DNA of 5,742 bases from Pseudomonadota bacterium (GTDB lineage: Bacteria > Pseudomonadota > Gammaproteobacteria > Burkholderiales > Burkholderiaceae_D), in contig JAEVZY010000098.1 of the NCBI GenBank assembly GCA_023392035.1, positions 1 to 5,742 on the forward strand. Direction: 5' to 3'. This document shows positions 1 to 5,742 of this stretch, in pieces. The first letter of the stretch is position 1; the number at the start of each line of letters is the position of its first letter. The notes below the pieces were generated by a model. That model saw only the letters and a program-made list of their open reading frames with translations, did no database searches and was not told the DNA's origin. The translations under genes and the position numbers were made by a program.

Positions 1-212
1 GCCTGGTGAAGGTCGTGATGACCTGCAAGAACGACGTCAAGCGCGTCACCATCGACCCCTCGCTGCTGGGCGACGACCGCGACATGCTGGAAGACCTGGT
101 GGCGGCCGCCTTCAACGACGCCGTGCGCAAGGCGGAAGCGACCACCCAGCAAAAAATGTCCGGCGTCACCGCCGGCATGCCGCTGCCGCCCGGCTTCAAG
201 ATGCCCTTCTGA
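1..212 (+). CDS. ybaB: YbaB/EbfC family nucleoid-associated protein, 5' end missing
   Basis: This is the C-terminal 69 residues or so of a YbaB/EbfC protein, a small dimeric DNA-binding protein of the nucleoid, usually encoded between dnaX and recR. The reading frame is open from the window edge (first full codon at 3-5, Leu) and ends at TGA 210-212. The family hallmarks are visible: the strand GLVKV, the stretch IDPSLL, the helix MLEDLVAAAFNDA, and the C-terminal motif LPPGFKMPF, which matches the end of E. coli YbaB as I remember it. E. coli YbaB is 109 residues, so about 39 N-terminal residues lie upstream of the window. The GTG at position 6 lies inside the conserved strand and is not the real start. 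The stop overlaps the recR start (TGATG), so the two genes are probably cotranscribed and translationally coupled. Confidence 0.95.
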   Translation, partial: LVKVVMTCKNDVKRVTIDPSLLGDDRDMLEDLVAAAFNDAVRKAEATTQQKMSGVTAGMPLPPGFKMPF

Positions 213-811
213 TGAAGCAGGAAGGCTCCAGCCTGGAAGCGCTGGCCGAAGCGCTGCGCCGTTTGCCCGGCGTCGGCCCCAAATCGGCCCAGCGCATGGC
301 CTACCACATGCTGCAGCACGACCGCCAGGGCGCGCTGCAACTGGGCCAGGCCTTGCTGGACGCGGTGCAAAAGCTCAAGCACTGCCGCTTGTGCAACACC
401 TTCACTGAAAACGAGTTGTGCGCGACCTGCAGCGATCCGCAACGCGACGCCAGCCTGCTGTGCGTGGTCGAAACACCGGCCGACCAGATGATGATCGAGC
501 AGACCTTGACCTATCGCGGCCTGTATTTCGTCTTGATGGGGCGGCTGTCGCCGCTGGACGGCATCGGTCCGCGCGACATCCAGCTGGAACGGCTGGCCGA
601 GCGCGCCAGCGATGGCCGCGTGCAGGAAGTGGTGCTGGCCACCAATTTCACCAATGAAGGTGAAGCCACCGCGCATTACATCGGCGAAATGTTGAAGGCG
701 CGCGGGCTGAAAGTCTCGCGTTTGGCGCGCGGCGTGCCGGTGGGCGGCGAACTCGAATATGTGGACGCGGGCACCATCGCACGCGCCATGCTGGACCGGC
801 GCGCCACTTGA
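212..811 (+). CDS. recR: Recombination mediator protein RecR
   Basis: RecR acts with RecF and RecO to load RecA onto SSB-coated single-stranded DNA during gap repair in the cytoplasm. The 199-residue product is the usual length. Domains in order: a helix-hairpin-helix around residues 16-35 (LPGVGPKSAQRMA); a four-cysteine zinc finger with C58, C61, C70 and C73; a Toprim domain from about 82 to 175, containing VVETPAD, GRLSPLDGIGP and ATNFTNEGEATAHYI; and the C-terminal VPVGGELEYVD segment typical of RecR. All expected motifs are present, so the gene appears intact. The ATG at 212 overlaps the ybaB stop by one base and has no strong Shine-Dalgarno of its own, which fits translational coupling. 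No alternative start is needed, because the N-terminus aligns with the family from the first residues. Confidence 0.98.
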   Translation: MKQEGSSLEALAEALRRLPGVGPKSAQRMAYHMLQHDRQGALQLGQALLDAVQKLKHCRLCNTFTENELCATCSDPQRDASLLCVVETPADQMMIEQTLTYRGLYFVLMGRLSPLDGIGPRDIQLERLAERASDGRVQEVVLATNFTNEGEATAHYIGEMLKARGLKVSRLARGVPVGGELEYVDAGTIARAMLDRRAT

Positions 812-827
812 GCGGCGGGCGCAAACC

Positions 828-847
828 TGCGCGCAAAGCCGCGCGCA
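828..847. other. Perfect GC-rich stem-loop between recR and the small ORF
   Basis: Seven bases, TGCGCGC (828-834), pair exactly with GCGCGCA (841-847) around a six-base loop AAAGCC. It begins 17 bases after the recR stop and ends 33 bases before the next ATG. No run of T follows on either strand, so it is not a standard intrinsic terminator. It could slow exonucleases at the 3' end of a ybaB-recR transcript or partly separate expression of the downstream small gene. Short palindromes of G and C also arise by chance in DNA this rich in GC. Confidence 0.4.
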
Positions 848-870
848 AGCATCACACAAAACCAAAAACC

Positions 871-876
871 GGGAGA
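871..876 (+). promoter_or_regulatory. Shine-Dalgarno of the 53-codon ORF
   Basis: GGGAGA lies four bases before the ATG at 881, within an A-rich stretch (about 851-887) that stands out from the GC-rich surroundings. Strong purine-rich spacing and low local structure favour real translation initiation here. It is the main sequence evidence that the following short ORF is a gene. I see no convincing -35/-10 pair just upstream, so transcription may come from the ybaB-recR promoter. Confidence 0.6.
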
Positions 877-880
877 CAAA

Positions 881-1042
881 ATGAAATTCGACTGGACCCA
901 GTTCGCCATTGCCGTCGGCTTGTTCCTGCTCGGCTATCTGACTTTCAACAGCCCCTGGTTCAAGAGCAAACCGGCCGAGGCGCCGGCCGTCTCGGCACCG
1001 GCACCAGCGCCGGCGCAAGGCGCGGCGCCTGCGGCCAAGTGA
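881..1042 (+). CDS. Small putative single-span membrane protein with Ala/Pro-rich tail (53 aa)
   Basis: I do not recognise a family. The ORF runs from ATG 881 to TGA 1040-1042. Residues 1-8 (MKFDWTQF) lead into a hydrophobic segment at about 8-23 (AIAVGLFLLGYLTF at its core), long enough for one membrane helix. A short segment with Trp and two Lys (SPWFKSK) follows. The tail from about 31 to 53 is almost entirely Ala, Pro and Gly with few charges, and is probably disordered. A good Shine-Dalgarno sits at the right distance. About four in five codons end in G or C, like the neighbouring genes. Topology is unclear: the Lys residues after the helix argue for a cytoplasmic tail, but the charge difference is small. 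It lies 69 bases after recR on the same strand and may be cotranscribed with it, though nothing ties it to recombination. It could also be a chance ORF, but the start signal plus helix make a real small protein more likely. Confidence 0.65.
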   Translation: MKFDWTQFAIAVGLFLLGYLTFNSPWFKSKPAEAPAVSAPAPAPAQGAAPAAK

Positions 1043-1090
1043 TCCGCGCCGGGAGCGACGCAGGGATCAGCGCAAGCGTCAACGCAAGAA
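1043..1090. other. Convergent intergenic gap without a clear terminator
   Basis: These 48 bases separate the small + strand ORF from the tal stop codon on the - strand, so transcripts from both sides meet here. I see no stable hairpin followed by a T run in either direction. The only structures are a weak GATCC/GGATC pairing (1041-1045 with 1064-1068), the small GCGT-CA-ACGC inverted repeat, and the 8-base direct repeat TCAACGCA at 1079-1086 and 1091-1098, whose second copy covers the tal stop. Termination may be Rho-dependent, or the transcripts may overlap. Confidence 0.45.
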
Positions 1091-2026
1091 TCAACGCAGC
1101 TGCGCAATCATCTTTTCCAGCTTGACCGCATCGGCGCAGAAGGCGCGTATGCCTTCGGCCAGTTTTTCGGTGGCCATGGCGTCTTCATTGAGTTCGAAGC
1201 GGAAGCTTTTCTCGTCCAGCGTCTGCTTTTGCAGATCGCTGGCTTGTGCCTCCTGCGGCGACAGCTTCAGCGGCACCGCGCCAACGCTGGCCGCCAGCTG
1301 CGCCAGCAACTCCGGGCTGATGGTCAGCAGGTCGCAACCGGCCAGCGCCAGGATTTGCGAGGTGTTGCGAAAGCTGGCGCCCATCACTTCGGTTTGATAA
1401 CCAAATTTGCGGTAGTAGTTGTAGATGCGCTTGACCGACAGCACGCCCGGATCGTTGTCGCCCGCGTATTCCTGGCCGGTCGATTTCTTGAACCAGTCAT
1501 AGATGCGGCCGACGAAGGGCGAGATCAGCTGCACCTTGGCCTCGGCGCAGGCAATCGCCTGCGGCAGGGCGAACAGCAAGGTCATGTTGCAGCGTATGCC
1601 TTCGCGCTCCAGTACTTCGGCCGCGCGTATGCCTTCCCAGGTGGAGGCGATCTTGATCAGCACCCGCTCGCGCGCGATGCCGGCGGCTTCGTAGCGCTCG
1701 ATCAGGGCGCGGCCTTTTTCTATCGTGCCCTCGGTATCGAAGGACAGGCGGGCATCGGTCTCGGTTGAAACCCGGCCCGGAATCAGTTCCAGGATCTTGC
1801 GTCCGAACAGGATCAGCAGGCTGTCCATCACTTCGCCGGTCGAACGGCCGGCGTTGTCGCGTACCGCCTGTTCCAGCAGCGGGCGATATTGATCCTTTTG
1901 CACCGCCTTCAGGATCAGCGAAGGATTGGTGGTGGCGTCGCGCGGCGTGAAGGCCTCGATCGACTGGAAGTCGCCGGTGTCGGCAACAATGGTGGTGTGC
2001 TGCTTGAGTTGTTCCAGCTGGTTCAT
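1091..2026 (-). CDS. tal: Transaldolase
   Basis: Transaldolase moves a dihydroxyacetone unit from sedoheptulose-7-phosphate to glyceraldehyde-3-phosphate, giving erythrose-4-phosphate and fructose-6-phosphate in the non-oxidative pentose phosphate pathway. The 311-residue product is the length of the classical TalB-type enzyme (about 316). The Schiff-base lysine is K125 in LIKIASTW. The other active-site residues fall at a constant offset of 7 from E. coli TalB: D16 (VADTGD), N34 (DATTNPS), E89 (STETDARLS), T149 (CNMTLLF), S169 and R174 (ISPFVGR). The fold is therefore complete and probably active. The ATG at 2024-2026 is chosen because MNQLEQLKQHTTIVADTGD aligns with the family N-terminus. 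An in-frame ATG eleven codons upstream (2057-2059) would add an unconserved stretch. Neither start has a clear Shine-Dalgarno. The gene is last in the pgi-zwf-hexR-tal series, 59 bases after hexR. Confidence 0.97.
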   Translation of the reverse strand: MNQLEQLKQHTTIVADTGDFQSIEAFTPRDATTNPSLILKAVQKDQYRPLLEQAVRDNAGRSTGEVMDSLLILFGRKILELIPGRVSTETDARLSFDTEGTIEKGRALIERYEAAGIARERVLIKIASTWEGIRAAEVLEREGIRCNMTLLFALPQAIACAEAKVQLISPFVGRIYDWFKKSTGQEYAGDNDPGVLSVKRIYNYYRKFGYQTEVMGASFRNTSQILALAGCDLLTISPELLAQLAASVGAVPLKLSPQEAQASDLQKQTLDEKSFRFELNEDAMATEKLAEGIRAFCADAVKLEKMIAQLR

Positions 2027-2061
2027 GGCGAAAATTTCGAAAGTGGCGTCCCGAGCCATCC

Positions 2062-2067
2062 ATTGTA
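2062..2067 (-). promoter_or_regulatory. Possible -10 element upstream of tal (weak)
   Basis: Read on the - strand, TACAAT differs from the consensus TATAAT at one position and lies 35 bases before the tal ATG at 2026. A start of transcription about seven bases further on would give a leader of roughly 28 bases and would exclude the upstream alternative ATG. No hexamer resembling TTGACA lies 16-18 bases upstream (the candidate there is GGTAAG), so this is a weak call. It could allow tal to be expressed separately from hexR. Confidence 0.25.
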
Positions 2068-2072
2068 TGCCA

Positions 2073-2100
2073 CAGGGCAGGGGACTTACCGGGCGCCCTG
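2073..2100. other. Inverted repeat spanning the hexR stop codon
   Basis: CAGGGC (2073-2078) pairs with GCCCTG (2095-2100) around a 16-base loop that contains the hexR TAA (2086-2088). A shorter palindrome GGGCGCCC (2091-2098) overlaps one arm. In the direction of transcription no T run follows, so it does not qualify as an intrinsic terminator. It could modulate read-through or mRNA stability between hexR and tal, or be a chance product of high GC. Confidence 0.3.
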
Positions 2101-2982
2101 GCGTTTCGCGCGGCTCGCAGCGTGGGGGGCGGGGGTGAAGGCGTCGACATGGATATCGATGCGCTGCAGGGAGCGCTGGGCCTGCAGCAGCTTGCGCCGC
2201 CGTTCGGGTCCGCCGCGCAAGGCCAGGCCCACGGCCAGCATGTCGATCACGGCCAGGTGCGCCAGGCGCGCCGAGATCGGCCGGTAGGGGTCCTGGTCGG
2301 GCGCCAAGTCGATCGCCAGCAGCACATTGGCGGCGGCGGCCAGGGGCGTGCCGCGCGGCGTCAGCGCGATCACGCTGGCGCCACCCTTGCGTGCCAGTTG
2401 CACGCTGCGGATCAGCGCCGCGCTGTTGCCGCGCTGGGAAATCGCCACCACCACATCGCCACGGCCAAGCAGGGCGGCGGCGATGCTGTGCACATGCGGA
2501 TCGGAACACGCAACCGTCGGCGTGCCGGTCCGGAAGAATTTATGCTGGGCATCGGCCGCGACGATGCCGGACGAGCCCTGGCCATAGCATTCGATGCGCT
2601 TGGCCTTGGCCAGCAGGTCGATCGCCTTTTGCAAGGCCTTGGGGTCGAGCTGATTGCGCAAGTCCAGCAAGGCGTTCACCGAGCGCGTGCAGATCTTGGA
2701 AATCAGGTCTTCCGCCAGGTCGCTCGGCACGGGCGGCTCCTGGTCTTCCGGCGGAGCCAGGGCCAGGCCCTGCGCCAGGCGCAGCTTGAAATCCTGCCAG
2801 CCTTCATAACCGAGAGCGCGGCAAAAGCGCACCACGGTCGGCTCCGACACCTGCGCCGATTTGGCCAGCGCGGTGATGTTTTCCGAGAGCGTCAGCATGG
2901 GATTGTCCAATACCGCGAGCGCCACCTTCTGTTCGGAGCGGGACAGCGACTCGAGCTGGGTACGGATGGCGTCTAGCAGCAT
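2086..2982 (-). CDS. hexR: HexR-type RpiR family transcriptional regulator (HTH + SIS domain)
   Basis: HexR is a repressor of glucose catabolism genes (zwf, edd, eda and others in pseudomonads) that releases DNA on binding KDPG, an Entner-Doudoroff intermediate. The 298-residue product has an N-terminal RpiR helix-turn-helix domain (about 1-75; recognition region near 36-58, including VSEPTVVRFCRALG) and a SIS sugar-phosphate domain (about 115-255) with GQGSSG and SQRGNS. With a constant offset of 2, R52 and R55 match the arginines (54, 57) and S138 and S182 match the serines (140, 184) that I recall as required for DNA and effector binding in Pseudomonas putida HexR. This supports HexR over other RpiR members. 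The tail (about 281-298) is basic and slightly longer than in E. coli HexR. The ATG at 2980-2982 lies 14 bases after the zwf stop. The best Shine-Dalgarno (GAGG) overlaps that stop at a rather long distance, suggesting translational coupling. Confidence 0.93.
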   Translation of the reverse strand: MLLDAIRTQLESLSRSEQKVALAVLDNPMLTLSENITALAKSAQVSEPTVVRFCRALGYEGWQDFKLRLAQGLALAPPEDQEPPVPSDLAEDLISKICTRSVNALLDLRNQLDPKALQKAIDLLAKAKRIECYGQGSSGIVAADAQHKFFRTGTPTVACSDPHVHSIAAALLGRGDVVVAISQRGNSAALIRSVQLARKGGASVIALTPRGTPLAAAANVLLAIDLAPDQDPYRPISARLAHLAVIDMLAVGLALRGGPERRRKLLQAQRSLQRIDIHVDAFTPAPHAASRAKRQGAR

Positions 2983-2996
2983 GGATGGATTGCGCC

Positions 2997-4475
2997 TCAG
3001 ACTTCCGGCAAGGCTTCTTCCCGCCACTGCAGACCGTCGCGCCCGATCAGGGCGCTGGCGGCGGCCGGGCCCCAGGTACCGGAGGTGTAAGGGATCGGTT
3101 CGTTCTCGTCCTGGTCCCAGAAGTGCAGCACCGGCTCCACCCATTCCCAGGCCTGTTCCAGTTCGTCGCTGCGCATGAACAGGGTGAGGTGGCCGCGCAG
3201 CACGTCCATCAGCAGCCGCTCGTAGGCTTCCATCCGCGGCTTCTTGAAGGTCTCGCGGAAATCCAGTTCCAGGTCCACCGGTTTCAGGCGCATGCCGTCG
3301 CCGGGCGTCTTGGCCATCAGGTTCAGGTGCAAGCCTTCATCCGGCTGCAGGCGGATCACCAGCGAGTTGGGCTGGAAGCTGCCGGCCGGCTGGGCAAAGA
3401 TGGAATGCGGAATCGATTTGAAGCGGATGACGATCTCGGCCAGCGAATCGGCCATGCGCTTGCCGGTGCGCAGGAAGAAGGGCACGCCGGCCCAGCGCCA
3501 GGTATCGATCTCGGCCTTGACCGCGACAAAGGTCTCGGTGCGTGAAGCCGGATTGGCGCCGGTTTCCTGGCGGTAGCCCGGCACCTGCACCCCGTTCACA
3601 TGGCCGCTGCGATACTGGCCGCGCACGACATTGGTGACCAGGGTCTGGGGCGTGAAGCGCTTGAGCGAGCGCAGCACGTGCAGCTTCTGGTCGCGCACCG
3701 CATCGGCGGTGACGGAAACCGGCGGCTCCATGGCGACGATGCAAAGCAGTTGCAGCAGATGGTTTTGCAGCATGTCGCGCAGCGCGCCCGAGGTTTCGTA
3801 ATAGCCCATGCGATTGCCCACGCCGAGCTGTTCGGCGATGGTGATCTGCACGTCGGAAATCCATTCGCGCCGCCACAAGGGTTCGAACAGGATATTGCCG
3901 AAGCGCAGGGCCAGCAGGTTTTGCACCGCTTCCTTGCCCAGGTAATGGTCGATGCGGAAGATCTGCGATTCCTTGAAGACGCGGCTCACTTCGGCATTGA
4001 TCTGGCGCGCGCTTTCCAGGTCGCGGCCGAGCGGTTTTTCCAGCACCACCCGCGATTCAAGCGTCGCCAGGCCATTGCTGGCCAGGTTTTCGCAGATGGT
4101 GGAAAACAGGCTGGGCGGGGTGGCGAGGTAAAACACGCGGGTGATGTTTTCCTGCGGGCGGATGGCCTGCACCAGGCTGCTGTAGCTGGCGGCGTTGCCG
4201 GCATCGATCGATACATACGTGAAGCAGGCGCGAAACGCGGCCCAGCGCGTCTCGTTGAAGCCGCCTTCATCGATGTGCGGCCGCGCCTCGCGCTCGACCA
4301 TTTCAAGATACTGCTCGGTGCTCCACTCGTGGCGGCCGACGGCGATGATGCGCCCGCGCGCCGGCCACAGCTTGCTGCCGGACAGCGCATACAGGGCAGG
4401 CAGCAACTTGCGCATCGCCAGGTCGCCGCCGCCGCCGAAAAGCACCAGGTCAAAATCGTTCAATGTGGCTGCCAT
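2997..4475 (-). CDS. zwf: Glucose-6-phosphate 1-dehydrogenase
   Basis: This enzyme oxidises glucose-6-phosphate to 6-phosphogluconolactone with reduction of NADP(+) (or NAD(+) in some forms), the entry step of the oxidative pentose phosphate and Entner-Doudoroff pathways. The 492-residue product is of normal length. The N-terminal dinucleotide-binding fold carries FGGGGDLAMRKLLPALY (13-29). EKPLG lies at 146-150. The active-site signature RIDHYLGKE lies at 174-182, with D176, H177 and K181. H239 in the MLQNHLLQL segment fits the catalytic base. Spacing of D176, H177 and H239 matches D177, H178 and H240 of the Leuconostoc mesenteroides enzyme. RTGKR at 336-340 is the usual C-domain substrate/cofactor region. 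The start at 4473-4475 is supported by an AGGA Shine-Dalgarno and by the position of the Rossmann motif. Upstream in-frame codons to 4544 read through the gap and into the end of pgi, and look non-native. Cofactor preference cannot be read safely from the sequence. Confidence 0.98.
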   Translation of the reverse strand: MAATLNDFDLVLFGGGGDLAMRKLLPALYALSGSKLWPARGRIIAVGRHEWSTEQYLEMVEREARPHIDEGGFNETRWAAFRACFTYVSIDAGNAASYSSLVQAIRPQENITRVFYLATPPSLFSTICENLASNGLATLESRVVLEKPLGRDLESARQINAEVSRVFKESQIFRIDHYLGKEAVQNLLALRFGNILFEPLWRREWISDVQITIAEQLGVGNRMGYYETSGALRDMLQNHLLQLLCIVAMEPPVSVTADAVRDQKLHVLRSLKRFTPQTLVTNVVRGQYRSGHVNGVQVPGYRQETGANPASRTETFVAVKAEIDTWRWAGVPFFLRTGKRMADSLAEIVIRFKSIPHSIFAQPAGSFQPNSLVIRLQPDEGLHLNLMAKTPGDGMRLKPVDLELDFRETFKKPRMEAYERLLMDVLRGHLTLFMRSDELEQAWEWVEPVLHFWDQDENEPIPYTSGTWGPAAASALIGRDGLQWREEALPEV

Positions 4476-4480
4476 GTTGT

Positions 4481-4484
4481 TCCT
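4481..4484 (-). promoter_or_regulatory. Shine-Dalgarno of zwf
   Basis: On the - strand AGGA (within GGCAGGAACAAC) ends five bases before the ATG at 4475. It decides the zwf start against longer in-frame readings. The surrounding 43-base gap to pgi has no strong promoter motif and no inverted pair of TTGT and ACAA half-sites like those described for HexR operators. Confidence 0.7.
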
Positions 4485-4518
4485 GCCTTGTATTCTTGCG
4501 CTTTGGATTGCGCGCTCT

Positions 4519-5742
4519 TCATTGTGCCGCGCGCACGCGGGCAATCAGTTGCGCGGTTGAACTGTCATGCATGGCGCGCTCGCCGCCCTGCAGTTCAGCC
4601 TGGATGGTTTTTGCCAGCACTTTGCCCAGTTCAACGCCCCACTGGTCAAAGCTGTTCACGCCCCAGATCGCGCCTTGCACGAAAGTCTTGTGTTCATACA
4701 GCGCCACCAGCGCGCCGAGCGAGGCCGGCTTTAGAGCGTCCATCAGGATGGTATTGCTGGGACGGTTGCCGGGAAAGCTCTTGTGCGGCGCCAGTGCCGC
4801 AGCAGTGTTCTGATCCAATCCCTGTTGACTCAGTTCAGCCATCGCTTCCTCGCTGCTCTTGCCCATCATCAAGGCTTCGGATTGGGCAAGGCAATTGGCC
4901 AGCAGCGCCAACTGGTGCTCGCGCATGTCATGCGCGGGCTGGATGGCGGCGATGAAATCGACCGGGATGGTATCCGTGCCCTGGTGCAGCAGTTGAAAGT
5001 AGGCATGCTGGCCATTGGTGCCGACATCTCCCCACACCACGGGGCAGGTCGGCACGCCGACCGGGCGGCCATCAAGGTCAACCTGTTTGCCATTGCTTTC
5101 CATTTCCAGCTGCTGCAGATAGGCCGGGAAATAGCGCAGGTCCTGGTGGTAGGGCGCGATGGAAAGCGAGGTGGCGCCGAGGAAATTGCGGTTCCAGATT
5201 CCGGTGAGGGCCAGCAAGATCGGCATGTTCGCCGCCGGGGCGGCATCGGCGAAATGGCGATCCATGGCCTGGGCGCCATCCAGGAAGCTGCGGAAGGCTT
5301 CGAAGCCGATCATCAGCGCCAGCGGCAGGCCGATGGCGGACCACACCGAGTAGCGCCCGCCGACCCAATCCCAGAAAGGGAACATGTTGGCGGTATCGAT
5401 GCCGAAGTTGCTGACAGCTTCGGCATTGGTGGAAACCGCGACGAAATGTTTTGCCAGGTCCTGCTGCCGACCATGGGTCAGCCACCAGGCGCGCGCGCTG
5501 CCGGCGTTCATCATGGTTTCAAGCGTGGTGAAAGTCTTGGAAGCGATGATGAAGAGCGTGGTATCGGGGTTGACTTGCGACAGCACCGCCTGCAGGTCGT
5601 GCGCATCGACATTGGAGACGAAGTGGGCCTTCAGGCGCGGATGGGCAAACGCGCGCAGGGCCTGGCAAGCCATTTTGGGACCGAGGTCAGAGCCGCCGAT
5701 GCCGATGTTGACGATGTCGGTGATGGGCAGGCCGGTATGACC
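4519..5742 (-). CDS. pgi: Glucose-6-phosphate isomerase, N-terminus beyond the window
   Basis: Phosphoglucose isomerase interconverts glucose-6-phosphate and fructose-6-phosphate in the cytoplasm. The window holds the last 407 codons. The frame stays open to the right edge, where the conserved NIGIGGSDLGP segment is readable, so the ATG at 5671-5673 is internal. Other hallmarks are SKTFTT, the signature GGRYSVWSAIG, MESNGK, TNGQHA, GNRPSNTI and FDQWGVELGK. Numbered from the first residue in the window, the catalytic residues are E215 (in MESNGK), H246 (in TNGQH) and K374 (in GVELGK). Their spacing equals that of E355, H386 and K514 of E. coli Pgi, which implies about 140 residues missing and a total near 547, normal for the family. 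The gene ends at TGA 4519-4521, 43 bases before zwf, so it is probably cotranscribed with it. No damage is visible in this part. Confidence 0.97.
   Translation of the reverse strand, partial: GHTGLPITDIVNIGIGGSDLGPKMACQALRAFAHPRLKAHFVSNVDAHDLQAVLSQVNPDTTLFIIASKTFTTLETMMNAGSARAWWLTHGRQQDLAKHFVAVSTNAEAVSNFGIDTANMFPFWDWVGGRYSVWSAIGLPLALMIGFEAFRSFLDGAQAMDRHFADAAPAANMPILLALTGIWNRNFLGATSLSIAPYHQDLRYFPAYLQQLEMESNGKQVDLDGRPVGVPTCPVVWGDVGTNGQHAYFQLLHQGTDTIPVDFIAAIQPAHDMREHQLALLANCLAQSEALMMGKSSEEAMAELSQQGLDQNTAAALAPHKSFPGNRPSNTILMDALKPASLGALVALYEHKTFVQGAIWGVNSFDQWGVELGKVLAKTIQAELQGGERAMHDSSTAQLIARVRAAQ

Noticed and set aside
2027..2509. An N-terminal extension of tal by about 160 codons in the same frame, running into hexR.
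   Set aside because: The extension overlaps the hexR coding sequence in another frame and has low-complexity Arg/Pro/Ala composition. The transaldolase family N-terminus aligns from the ATG at 2026.
2122..2976. A 284-codon open frame on the + strand opposite hexR.
   Set aside because: It is a compositional shadow of hexR: Gln/Arg/His-rich, with no recognisable domain. The - strand reading matches HexR throughout.
4476..4518. Search for a HexR operator (inverted TTGT/ACAA type) in the pgi-zwf gap.
   Set aside because: TTGT occurs twice in the same direction at 4477-4480 and 4488-4491, but no properly spaced ACAA partner follows. An operator, if present, is more likely upstream of pgi, outside the window.
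3600..4955. A 451-codon open frame on the + strand, antisense to zwf and pgi.
   Set aside because: It crosses the pgi-zwf gap, has no recognisable domain and is rich in Ala, Arg, Gln and His. High GC at third positions of the true genes removes stops from the opposite strand. Both - strand genes have complete active-site motifs.
5026..5028. Asp in WGDVGTNGQH of Pgi where E. coli has Glu (WGEPGTNGQH), first taken as a change of the catalytic base.
   Set aside because: Counting from the catalytic Lys shows that the catalytic Glu is the one in MESNGK, which is conserved here. The Asp/Glu site is a different position, so activity is not called into question.
1..5742. Mobile elements, CRISPR arrays, tRNA or rRNA genes, phage or defence genes.
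   Set aside because: The genes account for nearly all of the window. I saw no transposase motif, array of spaced repeats, cloverleaf or rRNA-like stretch in the remaining short gaps.

Overview
The window is a compact, GC-rich stretch of bacterial chromosome made of housekeeping genes. The protein sequences look proteobacterial: the YbaB tail and the RecR, HexR, Zwf and Pgi motifs closely resemble their E. coli and Pseudomonas counterparts. Gene order and base composition suggest a betaproteobacterium of the Burkholderiales, perhaps an Oxalobacteraceae-like organism. That placement is an inference. I see no mobile element, CRISPR array, tRNA or rRNA gene, and nothing that looks horizontally acquired.

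Left part, + strand (1-1042). The 3' end of ybaB (nucleoid-associated protein) overlaps the start of recR (recombination mediator) by one base. A short leader with a GC-rich hairpin and an A-rich Shine-Dalgarno region follows. It leads into a small ORF of 53 codons (881-1042) encoding a putative single-span membrane peptide with an Ala/Pro-rich tail. This small gene is the least explained item in the window.

Right part, - strand (5742 down to 1091). Four genes lie head to tail with short gaps: pgi (N-terminus outside the window), zwf, hexR and tal. Together they encode glucose-6-phosphate isomerase, glucose-6-phosphate dehydrogenase, an RpiR/HexR-type repressor with a SIS sugar-phosphate domain, and transaldolase. 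They sit at the glucose-6-phosphate/fructose-6-phosphate branch point that feeds the oxidative pentose phosphate and Entner-Doudoroff routes and the non-oxidative return to fructose-6-phosphate. HexR probably controls at least zwf in response to 2-keto-3-deoxy-6-phosphogluconate (KDPG). The two blocks converge at 1043-1090, a 48-base gap without a recognisable intrinsic terminator.

I found no clearly new biological system. The points worth a second look are the small membrane ORF after recR, the placement of hexR inside the pathway cluster, and the possible regulatory structure between hexR and tal.
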